A stretch of 64,000 nucleotides of DNA from Delphinus delphis (GCF_949987515.2 NC_082686.1:47965559-48029558), one strand, 5' to 3'. Numbered from the stretch's first letter, positions 49,728-62,070 are shown. Numbers and translations are program-made. The notes: generated from the letters alone by a model not told the origin.

Positions 49728-49925
49728 GACAGAGTAGTGTATTGGATAGAGGAGTTTTGGAGCCAAACATACATTTTAATTCCAGACTCTGATTACTGGT
49801 TGGATAATTTTAGGCAACTTACTTAATTTGTCTGAGCTATAGTTTCCTTATCTGTAACATGGGGTAATGAATCTTATATTATAGGGTTGAAGTTAGGACT
49901 AAATGAGAAGGATTAAATGATGAAT
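49728..49925 (+). repeat. MIR, nearly complete
   Basis: AGAGTAGTGTATTGGATAGA, TTAGGCAACTTACTTAATTT and TAGTTTCCTTATCTGTAACA are in MIR order. Confidence 0.78.
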
Positions 49926-50284
49926 ATTGAAGGAAAAGCAAGTGTCTGGCATTAATAGGACCGCAATAAGTGGTTCTATGCATTTAAAAATGTATAGAAA
50001 ATAGTGTTCAGTCTTTTGTGGGTTAATTACTTGTGCACATCTGGTCTTCATATGTAACATACAGAAAAGCAATGAGTAGAAGTGCTTAAAAATTTTTTTT
50101 GTCCTTAAATATACCAAACTTCTAGTTATTTTACCAAAACTCCAAAAATGTAGAATCATAGAATGTTGGAACTGTAAGAAGAATTAGGTAACCCATAGTC
50201 AATCTGCCCCATTAGGAAATCGAAGATCATAGACATCAGAAAAAGAGCAAAGTTACTGTGGTATACTAAAAAATTAATATTTGG

Positions 50285-51010
50285 TCTTTGTCCTCAGTTC
50301 CTGGCACACAGTTCCTTTGATCCTTGGACTCCCCGGAGTGATGAGTGTTTTTTGCATGCTGATAAGATGACCAGTCGCTGAGGCCCCCAGATTGCTTCAG
50401 TATGGAGGCTGGTCGGTCACCAGAAAGACCAAGGCTTGATTAGAAGCTTGGAACTTCTAGCCCACTCCACAATCTCCAGGAGTGGGAGAGGGGTTGGATA
50501 TTGAGTCATTTGCCAACAGCTAATGATTTAATCAATCACAACTATGTAATGAAACCTTTATAAAAACCCCTAAAAGAAGGGGTTTGGAGAGCTTGCATGT
50601 TGGTGAACAGATTAAAGTGCTGGGAGGGTAACACACTCAGAGAGGGCATGGAAGCTCCATGCTCTTGCACTGTAATCTCTTCTGTTTGGCTGTTCCTGAG
50701 TTGTACCCTTTATAATAAACAAGTAATAGTAAGTAAAACTCTTTCCTGAGTGAGTTCTGTGAGTCTTTTCAGCAAATTATCAAACCTGAAGTGGGGAGGC
50801 AATAGGCACGTTGGACAGAAGTGTGGATAGCCCGGGGACCTAATACTCCTAATACTTGTTACTGGCGCCACTAGTGAGGGCAGTCTTGTGGGACTGAGCC
50901 CTTCACCTGTAGGGTCTGACACGAACTCTGAGTAGTTAGTGTCAGAATTGAATTAAATTGTAGGACACCCAGTTGGTGTCAGAATTGGTTGGTGTCAGGA
51001 GGAAAAAAAG
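50285..51010 (+). repeat. solitary LTR of an old endogenous retrovirus (probably ERVL class)
   Basis: A TATAAAA-like stretch at about 50560, ACCCTTTATAATAAACAAGT at about 50705 (poly(A) region), then GGGACTGAGCCCTTCACCTG and repeated CAGAATTG...GTGTC phrases are typical of an ERVL-type LTR. No internal viral gene is nearby. The family is uncertain. It ends about 260 bases upstream of the last ADGRG7 exon. Confidence 0.55.
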
Positions 51011-51270
51011 CCTCCCAGTTGCACAGCCAACATGTGGCAAATGGAGACCTGAATTCAGGTCTCTTACCTCTACTACTTACGTATAGCACTTCAGATATGA
51101 GAAGAATATTGCCCTAACCCTCTTAGACAAAAAAGTACACAGCAGCTGCTGACTGGTAAACTCAGGTTCCTGTACATGAAGAAGGTTGGGTGGCAGGGTG
51201 AAATACAATTTCTTCCCTTATTCTGTATCTCAAGACTTATCTAATATTAAACTTTTATTCTGCCTGCCAG

Positions 51271-51531
51271 GGATTGCAAATTTTTATCCTCCACACTGTC
51301 AGAACAAAAATCTTCCAGAGTAAAGCTTCCGAAGTGTTGAAATCATTGTCGTTAACTGCTGGGAGGGTGAAAGTGCTGCCATCAGTGACCCCACTGAGGC
51401 TGTATGTAAGGATGTATAACATGCTCAGGTCATTACTAGCCCTAAATGAACACTTTTGGCTGCTGGAGCCATCTATACTTACTAAGGAAATGGCATCGTC
51501 TGAAAGTGACCAAGAAAACCCAAGCATCTAG
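51271..51531 (+). CDS. ADGRG7: ADGRG7 terminal exon, end of TM7 and cytoplasmic tail (open)
   Basis: A pyrimidine tract and TGCCTGCCAG precede the exon. It opens GLQIFILHTVRTKIFQS, the end of TM7 and helix 8, and runs 86 codons to TAG at 51529-51531. The tail includes LPSVTPLRL, MYNMLRSLLALNEHFWLLEPS and a Ser/Glu-rich end (SESDQENPSI). These match the ADGRG7 tail in order and length. It is intact, even though it lies behind four upstream lesions and a 21-kb transposon-filled intron, which suggests that function was lost fairly recently. Confidence 0.87.
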   Translation, partial: GLQIFILHTVRTKIFQSKASEVLKSLSLTAGRVKVLPSVTPLRLYVRMYNMLRSLLALNEHFWLLEPSILTKEMASSESDQENPSI

Positions 51532-51945
51532 ACAGGAAAACTGTTACCTTTTGTGGTCCTCTTTTTATTCAACTCATGTGTTTCACTTTTTCTATTTCCT
51601 TCCTTTATTACCCAGTCTTCTCAAAGTCTCCCTCAGTATATTTTGCTTAAGGTTAAGAATCAGGTAAAACCTGTTGTTTATTATCATCAGGGATAGTGAA
51701 TTTGGTAGTTTTTCTGTTATTCAATAGATTCTTACTCCAATGAAGTGAAGAATGCCACTCAGCTTTCAAGATAATCATTGCTCCGTACATCATAAAGTCT
51801 ACGTGACAAAGTTTGATAAAAATATAGAACCTAAAAAATTCTTTTACTGTTTACTAAAAAGGACATGAGGAGAAAAATTTACCCTCCAGAACAAAATGAC
51901 TCTTGGTGAACACTGAAGGGAGTAGCTTGTATGTATCATACTTTT

Positions 51946-52149
51946 TTTTTTTTTTTGCAGTATGCGGGCCTCTCACTGTTGTGGCCTCTCCCGTTGCGGA
52001 GGACAGGCTCCGGACGCTCAGGCTCAGCATCCATGGCTCACGGGCCCAGCCGCTGCGCGGCATGTGGGATCTTCCCGGACTGGGGCACGAACCCGTGTCC
52101 CCTGCATCGGCAGGCGGACTCTCAACGACTGCGCCACTAGGGAAGCCCC
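51946..52149 (-). mobile_element. CHR-2-like SINE in the presumed ADGRG7 3' UTR
   Basis: TGTATCATACTTTT flanks it at 51932-51945 and 52150-52163. An inverted complete element, about 400 bases after the stop codon. Confidence 0.95.
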
Positions 52150-52508
52150 TGTATCATACTTTTAATCTGTGAATATTTTAAATTTGTATGTGCTTATACT
52201 CTTATTTCCAATTAAGAATTTTGCACCAATTTAACCTCTGGAAAGTATTTTTTTTTTTCTGTTAAAAAAGCATATTTTATGACCAGAGGAATTGACCCCA
52301 TGAGAAATGGGAAGTGAGACTAGAAGAATTAGCTCGTTGCTAAAGCCTCTGAATATTTCCTTCCGGTTCTTGCTATATTTACCCTTTTATTGATGAAATG
52401 ACAGTGAGGCTCAAAAAATGAAAAGTTAGTCACAATCATCCCTTATGGCTTTTAAAAGATCAAGCCGCTCATGGAGTTTCAAACACTTAAATTATTAATG
52501 GCTTCCTA

Positions 52509-52514
52509 AATAAA
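52509..52514 (+). terminator. possible ADGRG7 poly(A) signal
   Basis: AATAAA is the first canonical hexamer I see after the stop codon, about 1 kb downstream. It is past a CHR-2 SINE that sits in the presumed 3' UTR (51946-52149). There is no other support for its use. Confidence 0.25.
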
Positions 52515-53350
52515 AAATGACCTCCACTGATTTGGGGAGCACTCCCACTGGACTTAGGAGATAGTCTTTGAATTGCTGTGTTCTGTTTTGTCCTAAACTA
52601 GGCAGCTGCTGTGAGTGCACTGAACTAAGGGACTAACAAATGTCATGTGAGCTGTGGCATACTCTTCTTACCACGCTCTAAAGAACATGTGTTTTTTATA
52701 TAGAAATGGTTGTAAATGACTGTTAGATTTCTAGGCGAGCCAAGAGCATATTTCATCTGTAGTATAATTGAGACCTTACAGGATAATGGAAAAAAGTAAA
52801 AGGAAGAGAATATAGAAGTAAAGCAATTCTCAGAGGTTAGTGTTTTTAGTGGTGTTATAGTGCCATCCCTAGATAGGGGCTTGACTTTGGGACAATTACA
52901 AGATGTGGTTGACTTACTTTATGTCCTGGAATTTATATTCAGATTAAAATAAACCTTAAGTAAAGGCCACTTTAAATGTGAAAAAAAAATCACCAAAGAG
53001 ACACATTTAGCCTGAGGGTGAAATATTTGTGTTCCCTTCGTGGTTTTAGTTTTCTTTGTACTTTTTTCAGCACTTTGGGGGGTATAGCAACCAAAATTTC
53101 ACATAATGTTCCTGGAATGGCTCTACCATAAATGTACAAGCTCCACATACATACTGTGGAAGCTAAGTCAGGTGGACATTGCTATTCCCCTGCCAACCCT
53201 GAAATCCTACCTCTTGGAAATAATTCTCTTGATTTAAGCCTTTACCTCATGCACTGGTCTGGAATCTTTTAGTTTAGTTTAGTGATAGATTAGGTTAAGA
53301 GTCAAAGAGAGTTGAATGGTTCAATTCATTGTAAAGTGCAAGGGATGAGT
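52515..53350. other. intergenic, nothing recognised
   Basis: Mixed-composition unique DNA. No gene supported. Confidence 0.4.
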
Positions 53351-53356
53351 TGGTTT

Positions 53357-53490
53357 TAGGTAGGGTGAACACGTTCTGGTTTGCCTGAGCCGGTCCCAAT
53401 TTGTGCCTGTTGTCCTGATTCAAGTATTACCAACAGCCCCTTTTACTCTCGAGTGTCCTTGTTTGGGACACAAAATATATGATAACACTA
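53357..53490. mobile_element. MER53-like MITE
   Basis: TAGGGTGAACACGTTCTGGT, then CCAATTTGTGCCTGTTGTCC and CCTTGTTTGGGACACAAAAT, match MER53 as I recall it. The far end is eroded. Confidence 0.55.
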
Positions 53491-55448
53491 ACTTTAGGTC
53501 TAGAGTTCAAATGAAATGAGTTCAAAGAATATGTCAGTTCTCTTTTTCTCTCCCTGTTTCCTGGCTCTTTGTCCTTCTGTGTTTGGCTTCATCCTCATAT
53601 TGGGTTTTCATGGTCGGACACTGGCCGCTGGCATCCCCTTCCTCCTGCCCTGCAACTTCCCATCAGTGTCTCCCATGGGCCGCAGCCAGCCAGAAGCCAG
53701 TTGAGCCAGGAACCTGTGGGGCTCAGTCCCTTCTGATACAGAGCAAAGCAGGGGCAGCGAGAAGAAAGGACCAAAGAACTGGTACACCTTGATGAGTCAT
53801 GTGCCCACAGGCACTGTGTCCAGGGAATATTGATCCAGCCTGAGTCACATACTCACTGTGAAGTGGAGGGATAGGGGATGACCTGTTTGATAGGATATCC
53901 TGGAGTGGAGAGGGGACAGTTACACCAAGGATGGGATGCTGGCAGCAAAACGTGGAGGCGTTTCCACTATATCTCCTGACAAAATACAAGTGCCTCATGG
54001 GACAACAACTGCTTGCAGGCTTATCAATCAGTTCCCTGCCTCTGAATAAGCCTGTTAGATCCTTGTCTGAGCAGGGTTTGAATGGGGTGGGTAAGGAAAG
54101 CAAGAAATTTTTTGGTGCCTTTGAAGTTGAGGAGCAAGGGCAGGGACTCTAGGAGCTGAAGCGTGATTTTACTTAAAAAGAAAATTTCAGGAAAGGAAGA
54201 CTCAGAGTACTGCAGAACTGGTTTTCATGATATTACATGGGGCCAACGTTTCCTGTTTCTGATATATTGTGTGTGATAACAGTACCCCTATATCCTTTTC
54301 GGTTGTGGTAGAACATGTCGTTTCTTCAGGGAACAACCATCCTAACCTTTGGGTTTCCTTTCCTGGGTCTTAACAGTTCAGAGCTTAATTGTCAGAGTCT
54401 GGATTGCTTTTTCTCTTACCCTTTCCATTTTGAAGTTCATGTTGCCTCTTTTTTTATGTTACCAACAAAGGGAGATCATTCTCAAGCTCATTGCTATCAG
54501 TTTGTCATTGCCTCATTCAGAAGAGCTTGGCATTCTTTGCCAATGCTTGGGAAACCTGGGCTAAAAGTGCCGACTGGATCATACCAGCCTGTCAACCACT
54601 GGAGCTCTCTAGCCCTGTGGAACCTCTTTAATGTTACCCTGGGATCTTCAGTACCTGGCTCCTTAGATGAGGTGCAAGACAGAGCCACCAGGATTGGTTC
54701 CATCCCCGGGGGTGGGGTGGGAAACATGGGGCTGTAGGGGGAGGGGCCAGTTACTAAGAGAGGAAAAGGCTTCCTGGTCACATTTTTAAAACATTGTACT
54801 AGCCGTGTTATGGCAATTTTAGAAGATATTTATAAATTATCTTTTTCAAAAAAGAAAAACCCGTAATTCCCTGACCTATCAATAATGTCTGTTTTTCCAT
54901 GTTCCCTTATACTCTTTGTTTGAATACATAAGAATTTAAATAATTAATTACAGTAAATGAAATTTTATTCTGATTTTTAGTTACAATTTCCCAGTTCTTA
55001 TTATAATTGATTGCATAATATATCATAAGTTACTAAGTTGTTCTGTTATTGGATGTCTAGATCATTTCAATTTTTAATATTGTAGTGACATATGATTAAT
55101 AAACTGGTACATATAGTTTTTTTCCTTTCTTTTAAATTATTTCCTGCAGATAAATTCTCAGGATGATGTTAAGCATGTCAAAAGTATGAACATTTGTTTA
55201 GGTTCCTTGTATATATTACTATATTGTCTTGACAACATTACATTAATTTATAGTGTCACCAACATTTGGAGTTACCATAAGCAGGTTTTTGTATACTTTA
55301 CTTTGGTATTTTATTTTTTTAATTATTTATATGCATTGTCCATCAATTGAACTGTTTTTTTTCCTCATAAATTTGTATGAATTCTTTTCTATTATGGTTA
55401 TTAGCCCATTAACTATTACATTTAGTGACAATATTTTTCCTCAGTTTA
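53491..55448. other. intergenic, somewhat GC-richer unique sequence
   Basis: Open stretches at 53516-53704, 54315-54737 (+) and 53723-54103 (-) lie here, but they overlap antisense partners and show no domain. I do not call a gene. Confidence 0.35.
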
Positions 55449-55460
55449 TTGTTTTCCTTT

Positions 55461-55797
55461 TTTAAAAAATATTTATTTATTTGTTTATTTATTTAATTTT
55501 GGTTGTGTCGGGTCTTTGTTGCTGCGCGCCGGCTTTCTCTAGTTGCGGTGAGTGGGCTTCTCATTGCGGTGGCTTCTTTTGTTGCGGAACACTGGCTCTA
55601 GGTGTGTGGGCTTCAGTAGTTGTGGCACATGGGCTCAGTAGTTGCGGCACGTGGGCTCTAGAGAGCAGGCTTAGTAGTTGTGGTGCACAGGCTTAGTTGC
55701 TCCGTGGCATGTGGGATCTTCCTGGACCAGGGATCAAACCTGTGTCCCCTGCATTGGCAGGCAGATTCTTAACCACTGTGCTACCAGGGAAGTCCCT
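55461..55797 (-). mobile_element. CHR-1-like SINE
   Basis: Inverted long form, with TGTTTTCCTTT at 55450-55460 and 55798-55808. Confidence 0.93.
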
Positions 55798-55808
55798 GTT
55801 TTCCTTTC

Positions 55809-56889
55809 TTTTTAATATAATGAAATGTTCACTCTGCATTTGATTCAAAATATCCAAAAGATTTATGGAGCATTTAGCATTTCTTGAGTTTAAATGTCTT
55901 CATACAGGCAGAGTATTTTTTGTTTTGTGTTAAGGAATATCTTAGGGATTATGTAAAATCTTCTAAAATGAAGAACAGGGGCATAAATATGCCAGCCGAG
56001 GCCAACGGAATCACATATGACAGACACTTGCCATCTCTCACCCTATATTATATCGTACAGCAGTTGGGTGGGGTTCCATGACAGAGTTATTTTTTCCTCT
56101 TAAACATGCTTTCTGTCTCTTTGTGTCCATCCACCTTTTCTTAAAAATAAAACAGTAAATCTTGGAGAAGATTAGCAATTATTTGTTAACACACACAAAA
56201 ACCTCAGAGAGATTCAAATGTTACATATGCATCATCTGTATTACTTCATTTACATATAGGTAACCTATTAAAATGTGTATTTGAAAAAAATGTAAAAGTT
56301 GCTGAAAAACTAAGTAAGGAAATCAGGAGGAAGAGAAAATAATCATAGGAGCAGAAAGTAAGAAGAGAGGTATGTTATTAGTACCCAAGGAACATGTCAT
56401 AGCTTGCATTTTTGCTAGGAGTGGGCCACAGATTTGACCATAAGCTTCCTAACACCCGACATAAATAGGGAAATATGATCACACAAGTCACATACCTCTT
56501 AACAATTAAACAACAAACACACACTTCTTGGGAAAAACACAATTCTTCCAACACTACTTGAAATTGGTATTGATAAGTTTTTGTGAAAATGTCCACCTGA
56601 CTATATTACCAAATGAGAGAGCAAACTATTTTGAATGAACAAAAAAGCAATCACATTTGGAAACGCTTATGTTCACAACCATACCTGCTAGTCCGCTCAG
56701 TGTAAACAGTCATGTGTAATGCTCAATGTTACCTCAAAGTTATACAATGCTATGTATATACAAAGAGACTCAATGCAGCATAGGAATCTTCAGTCTCATA
56801 AGTGGGTCACTGAAGACTGTTTTTTTTTTTTAAATATTGGAGTGATTTTCTTTAATTTTGGTTATTGGAGTCAATTTTGTTTTGTTTCC
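55809..56889. other. intergenic, nothing recognised
   Basis: A/T-rich unique sequence. Confidence 0.4.
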
Positions 56890-57730
56890 TTTTTTTTACT
56901 TTTAAAATTAACTTCATTGCCATATAATTTATATGCAACAAAATGCACCCATTTTAAGTGTATAATTAGATGAGTTTTAACAAATGTGTACACCTGTGAA
57001 AGCATCCTAAACAAGATTAAGAACACATCCTTCACCCTGTAATGCGCCCCGTCCCAGTTAAACCCCTCACCTGTCCCAGCTCCAGGCAACCACTGGTCTG
57101 CTTTCTACCACCATGTATTAGTTTTGCCTGTTCTAGATTGCCATGTGAATGGGACCATATCCTCTTTCGAGTCTGGCTTCTTTCATCCAGCATAGTGTTT
57201 TTGGGATTCATCTATGTTGTTTGTATCAGTGGTTTGCTTTTCATTGCTGAGTAGAATTCAGTTGTTTGGATAGATCATGTTTTGTTTATGTATTCACTAG
57301 TTGAGGGACATTTGGTCATTTCCAGGTTTTGAAAACCATGAATAAAACTGATATAACCGGGGCTTCCCTGGTGGCGCAGTTGTTGAGAGTCCGCCTGCCG
57401 ATGCAGGGGATGCGGGTTCGTGCTCCGGTCCGGGAGAATCCCGCATGCCGTGGAGCGGCTGGGCCCGTGGGCCTGTGGCCACTGGGCCTGCGCGTCTGGG
57501 GCCTGTGCTCCGCAACGGGAGAGGCCACAGCCGTGAGAACCCCGCATACTGCAAAAAAAACCTGATGTAACCGTTCTTCTACAAGTCTTTGTGTGGATAT
57601 GTTTTCTCTTGAAATGTCTAGTAGAGTGTAATTGCTGAGTCATAGAGTAAGTGTATATTTAACTATATAGGAAACTGCCAAACAGTTTTCCAAAGTAGTT
57701 TTGCCATTTTATACTCTCAATAGCAATATA
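56890..57730 (-). mobile_element. old L1 3' region, split by a SINE
   Basis: Inverted L1M-type text: CAACAAAATGCACCCATTTT, GTACACCTGTGAAAGCATCC, TTCATCTATGTTGTTTGTAT. Interrupted at 57360-57560. Confidence 0.7.
57360..57560 (+). mobile_element. CHR-2-like SINE with 12-bp TSD
   Basis: CTGATATAACCG (57348-57359) and CTGATGTAACCG (57562-57573) flank a complete element. Confidence 0.93.
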
Positions 57731-58149
57731 GGGGAGTTAGTATTTAAAGTCCTGATTTTTGAATTGTTTCAAAAAGTAGAAATAGGTCATAAATCCTTTT
57801 TTCAAGCTACTGACCATGTTTCTGAAAAATCCCGTTGCTTGATATGTTGTTAGCCCTCTATTTTAACAAAGAAGAGGAACAAAAAAATAAATGCAAAGCA
57901 GAGTGGTATGATCTAATGCTGTTATCTCTTAAAAGTTATATTTTCCAGGGAACTATAGTCCAATTCTTATCTTCTTCCAGTAGAGTTTTGTTACACGTGG
58001 AAGTATGACACTGATAATTTGCTGAACTTTGATATAAGGTATTATGAAATCATGATATAACAATTGAGACCTTCTGGACCTTTGCAATAACAAAAAAAGA
58101 AGATTGATTATTCTGCCATAGTACTTACCAAGTAATAGCAGACTAGGGC

Positions 58150-58315
58150 AGCATTCTGGACTGGGAGTTGTGGTCCCAGCTACAAGTTATGTGACTTGAA
58201 GCAAGACATTTGCCTCTCTGGGCATAAGCCTAGGCTCTACCTTTGTAATGGGCAGGACTAGGTAAATTCTAAATTCTGTACCAGCTCTAAAATTTTGTGA
58301 CTCTAAATGCAGGCT
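58150..58315 (+). repeat. MIR/MIR3-like repeat
   Basis: CATTCTGGACTGGGAGTTGT, AAGACATTTGCCTCTCTGGG and CCAGCTCTAAAATTTTGTGA are in MIR order. Confidence 0.65.
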
Positions 58316-58419
58316 GAAATTACTTTTAAATCAACTTAAAGCATTTTTTTCACCTACATATTACATGAGTATATTCCTTAAAAAAAAAGGAAATAAATTA
58401 GAGCATGCCAGATAGAGTC

Positions 58420-59530
58420 AAAGTCCCAGCCCCTTCATCTCCTTTTCCTTCCCCTTCTCGCCAGAGTTAACCACTGTAATAAGTTTGCTGTGTATCCTTC
58501 CAAATTTTAAGAAATAGATATACAAAAAATTGTATACCCAGAGAAATTCATAGTCTTGTGTGTGTGCTTTTTTCTTCTCTTTTTTACATAACTGGTATAG
58601 GGAACAGATTTGGTGGTCCCCAGGAACACCCCCAGGTTCAATGATTCACTACGAGCACTCATAAAGTTCAGCATGAAGTCATATTTATGGCTATGATATA
58701 TAGCAGGAAAACAATGTGAAGCAAAATTAGCAAAGGAAGAATTTGCATGAGTTGAAGTCTAGAGGAAACCAGGCACAAGCTTCCGAAAGTTCTCTTTCAG
58801 TGTGGTCACGCAGGATGTGCTTAATTCCTCCAGCAATGAGATGCTGTATACCAGGGAAAATCATTGGCGACTCAGTGCCCAGGTTTTACTCAGGACACGT
58901 CACAGAGGTGCACTCTGCCTGGCATGTACGAAAATTCCAGACTCCCAGAAAGCAAGCAGGTGTCCAGCATAAACCACGTTGTTCGTACAGTTTAGGCACA
59001 ATGCACCATTCTTGCCAAAGAATAGTAGGAATGCTCCAAATTCCCACCTTGCAAGCAGGTCTTTCTAAGAACAGTGTTCTCAGGCTACTACGTTAACATT
59101 TTTCTGCATTGTAACATAACTTTTTGAAACTTGCTTTTATCACTTGATAAAATGTTTTTGAGATTGAACTGTGTGTGTGCATGTGTGCACATTTCTTTTA
59201 ACTGCTCTATAGTCTTTTACTTGAAAATAACACATTGATGGGTATCTGTGTTCTCACATGCAAGGATTTCACTGGTACCCTAAAAGTAGGACTGCTGTGT
59301 CATATAGGGTTGGGTATTTTAGTTGCTGATGACTATTACCATACCACCTTTTAAATAGTTTATTTCAATTTATGCCCCACAGCAAAGTATGAATGTCTCT
59401 TTTGCCATACCCTTTTCTATAAAGTCTTATAAAATTTTATCCAATATGTGAAACATCATCTCATTGTGATTTTATTTTGCATTTTTATTATGAGTAAGTT
59501 TTTCTTCATTGAAATCACTTTTTGAGAATG
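58420..59530. repeat. ancient L1M-like fragments around a unique segment
   Basis: TTAACCACTGTAATAAGTTT at 58465 and TACCATACCACCTTTTAAAT near 59340 belong to old L1 3' text. A unique segment (about 58610-59100) lies between. The open stretch 58743-59096 there has no recognised domain. Confidence 0.45.
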
Positions 59531-61702
59531 TCCTGTTTAATTATGTATTTATATGGAGGGACTAAAAGCAGGATCATTGACATTAATGTTAGATCGTAGA
59601 TGTGAGAGGCTCCCAGTACCCAGAGTTCAATTTGACAGGCATGATTTCTAGAATCTGACATCTAGATCTCTTAAAAGAGCTAAAAAAAGCTACTCAATCA
59701 AAAGTTGTGAGATCTCCTTGTATATCTTGTGGCATTAGTCTTTCAATGTAAACTCTGACAGAGTGAACAGAAGTAACTCAGCACTGTCTTCAGGAGACAT
59801 AAATGAAGAAAAGTGAACAATTTAAGACTACTCAGAGAAGAAATCCCGTACTTCTAGGGAGCTAGGAACTCACCACTGATGGCTGCTCTCTGTTTCTGGA
59901 AGCCTGCTCTATAAAATGGTGTGGAACTTAATTTTAATTCTTTCATTCAATAAATATATATTGAATACCTAGGAGGAGCCAGACTCTAGGGATATAAAAT
60001 CTAGAAAGAACTGCCTTCAAGGAGCAATTTCTCTAACGAGAGGTGGATGTAGAGCCCCATGGTAAGGCAAAGGCATTTTTGGTTCTCAGTGGATGTGCAG
60101 CTGGTAGGACAGACTAAACATTTTGCTTAGATGGTGCTGAGAATGACTCACTCAGAGGTACACAGTAAGAATATCATTCTTTTCTCCTTTATTATTTCTG
60201 CATGGGGTAGCAGCTCCCTTTGTTTACACAAACAGATCTTTATGGCCAGTCGTGGGGAGGCTCACCTGACCAACCAGTCCCTATGTGGTCCTCATGAATT
60301 TCCCCTTCTGTTTGGAGTTCTCTTATTTAGCAGACTGCTACAACAGAGCTGACTCTCAGGGAGGGACGTAACTTCTCATGAAATTCTCACCCTAAGAGGA
60401 ACTTAACATTATTTTTTTGGTTCCCCTGAGAGTAGCTGAGATGATTGAAACTTTCAAAATGATTTACACTACCTGCTAAAGGAGAACATGATGAAACAGA
60501 GGTTTCATCCAATTTGTTTAAAAGGCTCCTAATCTTTGTCCCACTTCCCATCAGTCGGAGAATCTCCCTTTTTCATTCTTAGGATTTTTCCACTTCTATT
60601 TGGAGAGTGCTAGCCACACAGACTTTCGGGGAGAAAGAGCAGGTGGTAGGTAAATGAGTTGACTGCATCTCTCAAAATACACACACAATACAACTGTAAC
60701 CCTTCTTCAGATGTCTGTGAAACTTGGTCAGTAACCTTCAAATGTAGAGTTCTCATTTCTCCCCTTGCTACAGGCAAAGCCAAAGGTCTTTCCTTACACT
60801 GCTTCTCCTTTCTTCACATATTTCCACCTTTCACATTTCTGATTCTTGGTGTTCATTTCAAAACAAGTTCACCTGGACATAGAGCAGAGGGCCAGGTGAT
60901 CGTGAAGTTCAATTTACTCTGGTTCAGTACTTTTCTAAACTCCACACACACAAGAACGAGGGTAAGGTGTTTTTTGACCAGCAGCACTTTAAAGGTGTGC
61001 TTACTTACAGAATTCCTAGAACAATCTTCTCAGTGGTTTGATTGATGCTTATCCCAATAAATGTTACCAAAGTGGTTAGGAAGTGGCAGTTATATAACTT
61101 AGACTTTCTGGTTTCCCTAACGAAAGGCAGCAGTAACTAAAATCAATGTCTACACATACAGTGGGAGAAATGGTGTTCTTGGTAAGGGTGGTAAGTAGCT
61201 CAATTCAGGCTACTGCTCTCTGGCTGGTTATCACCTGCATTTATTGAGAGCCTAAGTACAGAGATCTGTATCATCAGCGACTGTGGCACATTACAGAAAC
61301 AGCAGTAACTACTTCACTGACTCAGCAGATATTCATTGAATGCCACATGGGAGAGCAGCACAAAGGGAGATATAATTTATGGGTAATGTTCTAATCTTTG
61401 GGTTGGGTGTTGAGTTTCAGCTGTTCATTATGCTCTGAAATTAATTTTTAAAATGTAATTGTTATATAGGATCAGGAACAGGAAAGGTCACTGAAGTTTC
61501 AGTGGACAATTTAGTATTCAGCTGAAACAAGAGAATGCATAGGATAAGGTTTTGGTTATAAATGTGTTTATAACCTAAAGGGGGCAATTTGACAAACTCA
61601 GATGCTAATGGCCTGCACTCATATGACATATTACTAAACTCAAATATCCTTGATTTCATGCCCAATCACAATATTGTAAGCCTACATTCAGCTGGACAGC
61701 AA
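59531..61702. other. intergenic; one MIR/L2-era remnant near 59940-60040
   Basis: ATTCAATAAATATATATTGA and GGATATAAAATCTAGAAAG resemble an ancient MIR/L2-class repeat. Otherwise unique. No gene supported. Confidence 0.4.
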
Positions 61703-61717
61703 GAGGCAAAATCTTTT

Positions 61718-62055
61718 CTTTTTAAATTAATTTTTTAATTTATTTTTTGGCTGCGTTGGGTCTTCGTTGCTTCTTGTGGGCTTTCTCTAGATGCGGTGAG
61801 TGGGGGCTACTCTTCTACTCTTCATTGCGGTGCACGGGCTTCTCATTGCTGTGGCTTCTTTTGTTGTGGAGCACGGGCTCTAAGCGCGTGGGCTTCGGTA
61901 GTTGTGGCTCACAGGCTCTAGAACGCAGGGTCAGTAGTTGTGGCGTATGGGCTTAGTTGCTCAGTGGCATGTGGGATCTTCCTGGACCAGGGCTCGAACC
62001 CGTGTCCCCTGCACTGGCAGGTGGATTCTTAACCACCGCACCACCAGCGAAGTCC
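61718..62055 (-). mobile_element. CHR-1-like SINE with 15-bp TSD
   Basis: GAGGCAAAATCTTTT is at 61703-61717 and 62056-62070 around an inverted long-form element. Confidence 0.95.
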
Positions 62056-62070
62056 GAGGCAAAATCTTTT

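Larger units (their letters stand above)
116..52514 (+). pseudogene. ADGRG7: ADGRG7 (GPR128) adhesion GPCR, 3' half, inactivated unitary pseudogene
   Basis: ADGRG7 is an adhesion-class G-protein-coupled receptor of the intestinal epithelium; mouse knock-outs are reported to have lower weight gain and faster gut contractions. Eight exons with matching splice phases are seen: 116-279, 614-769, 3629-3741, 15470-15814, 16689-16785, 27902-28057, 30097-30248 and 51271-51531. Together they cover the end of the extracellular region, the GPS motif, all seven membrane helices and the cytoplasmic tail. The 5' exons are outside the window. Four independent defects break it: a 2-base deficit with a stop at 15588-15590, a Trp-to-TGA change at 15811-15813, a CT instead of GT donor at 28058-28059, and a 5-base deficit near 30098-30125. 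A single assembly error could not explain all four. Exon homology is strong, so the identity is secure. The pseudogene call relies on recalled exon lengths of the intact gene. The 3' limit is a tentative poly(A) signal. Confidence 0.88.

Noticed and set aside
54315..54737. 140-codon open stretch downstream of ADGRG7
   Set aside because: No domain, no splice context, and a 94-codon antisense frame overlaps it; chance is likeliest.
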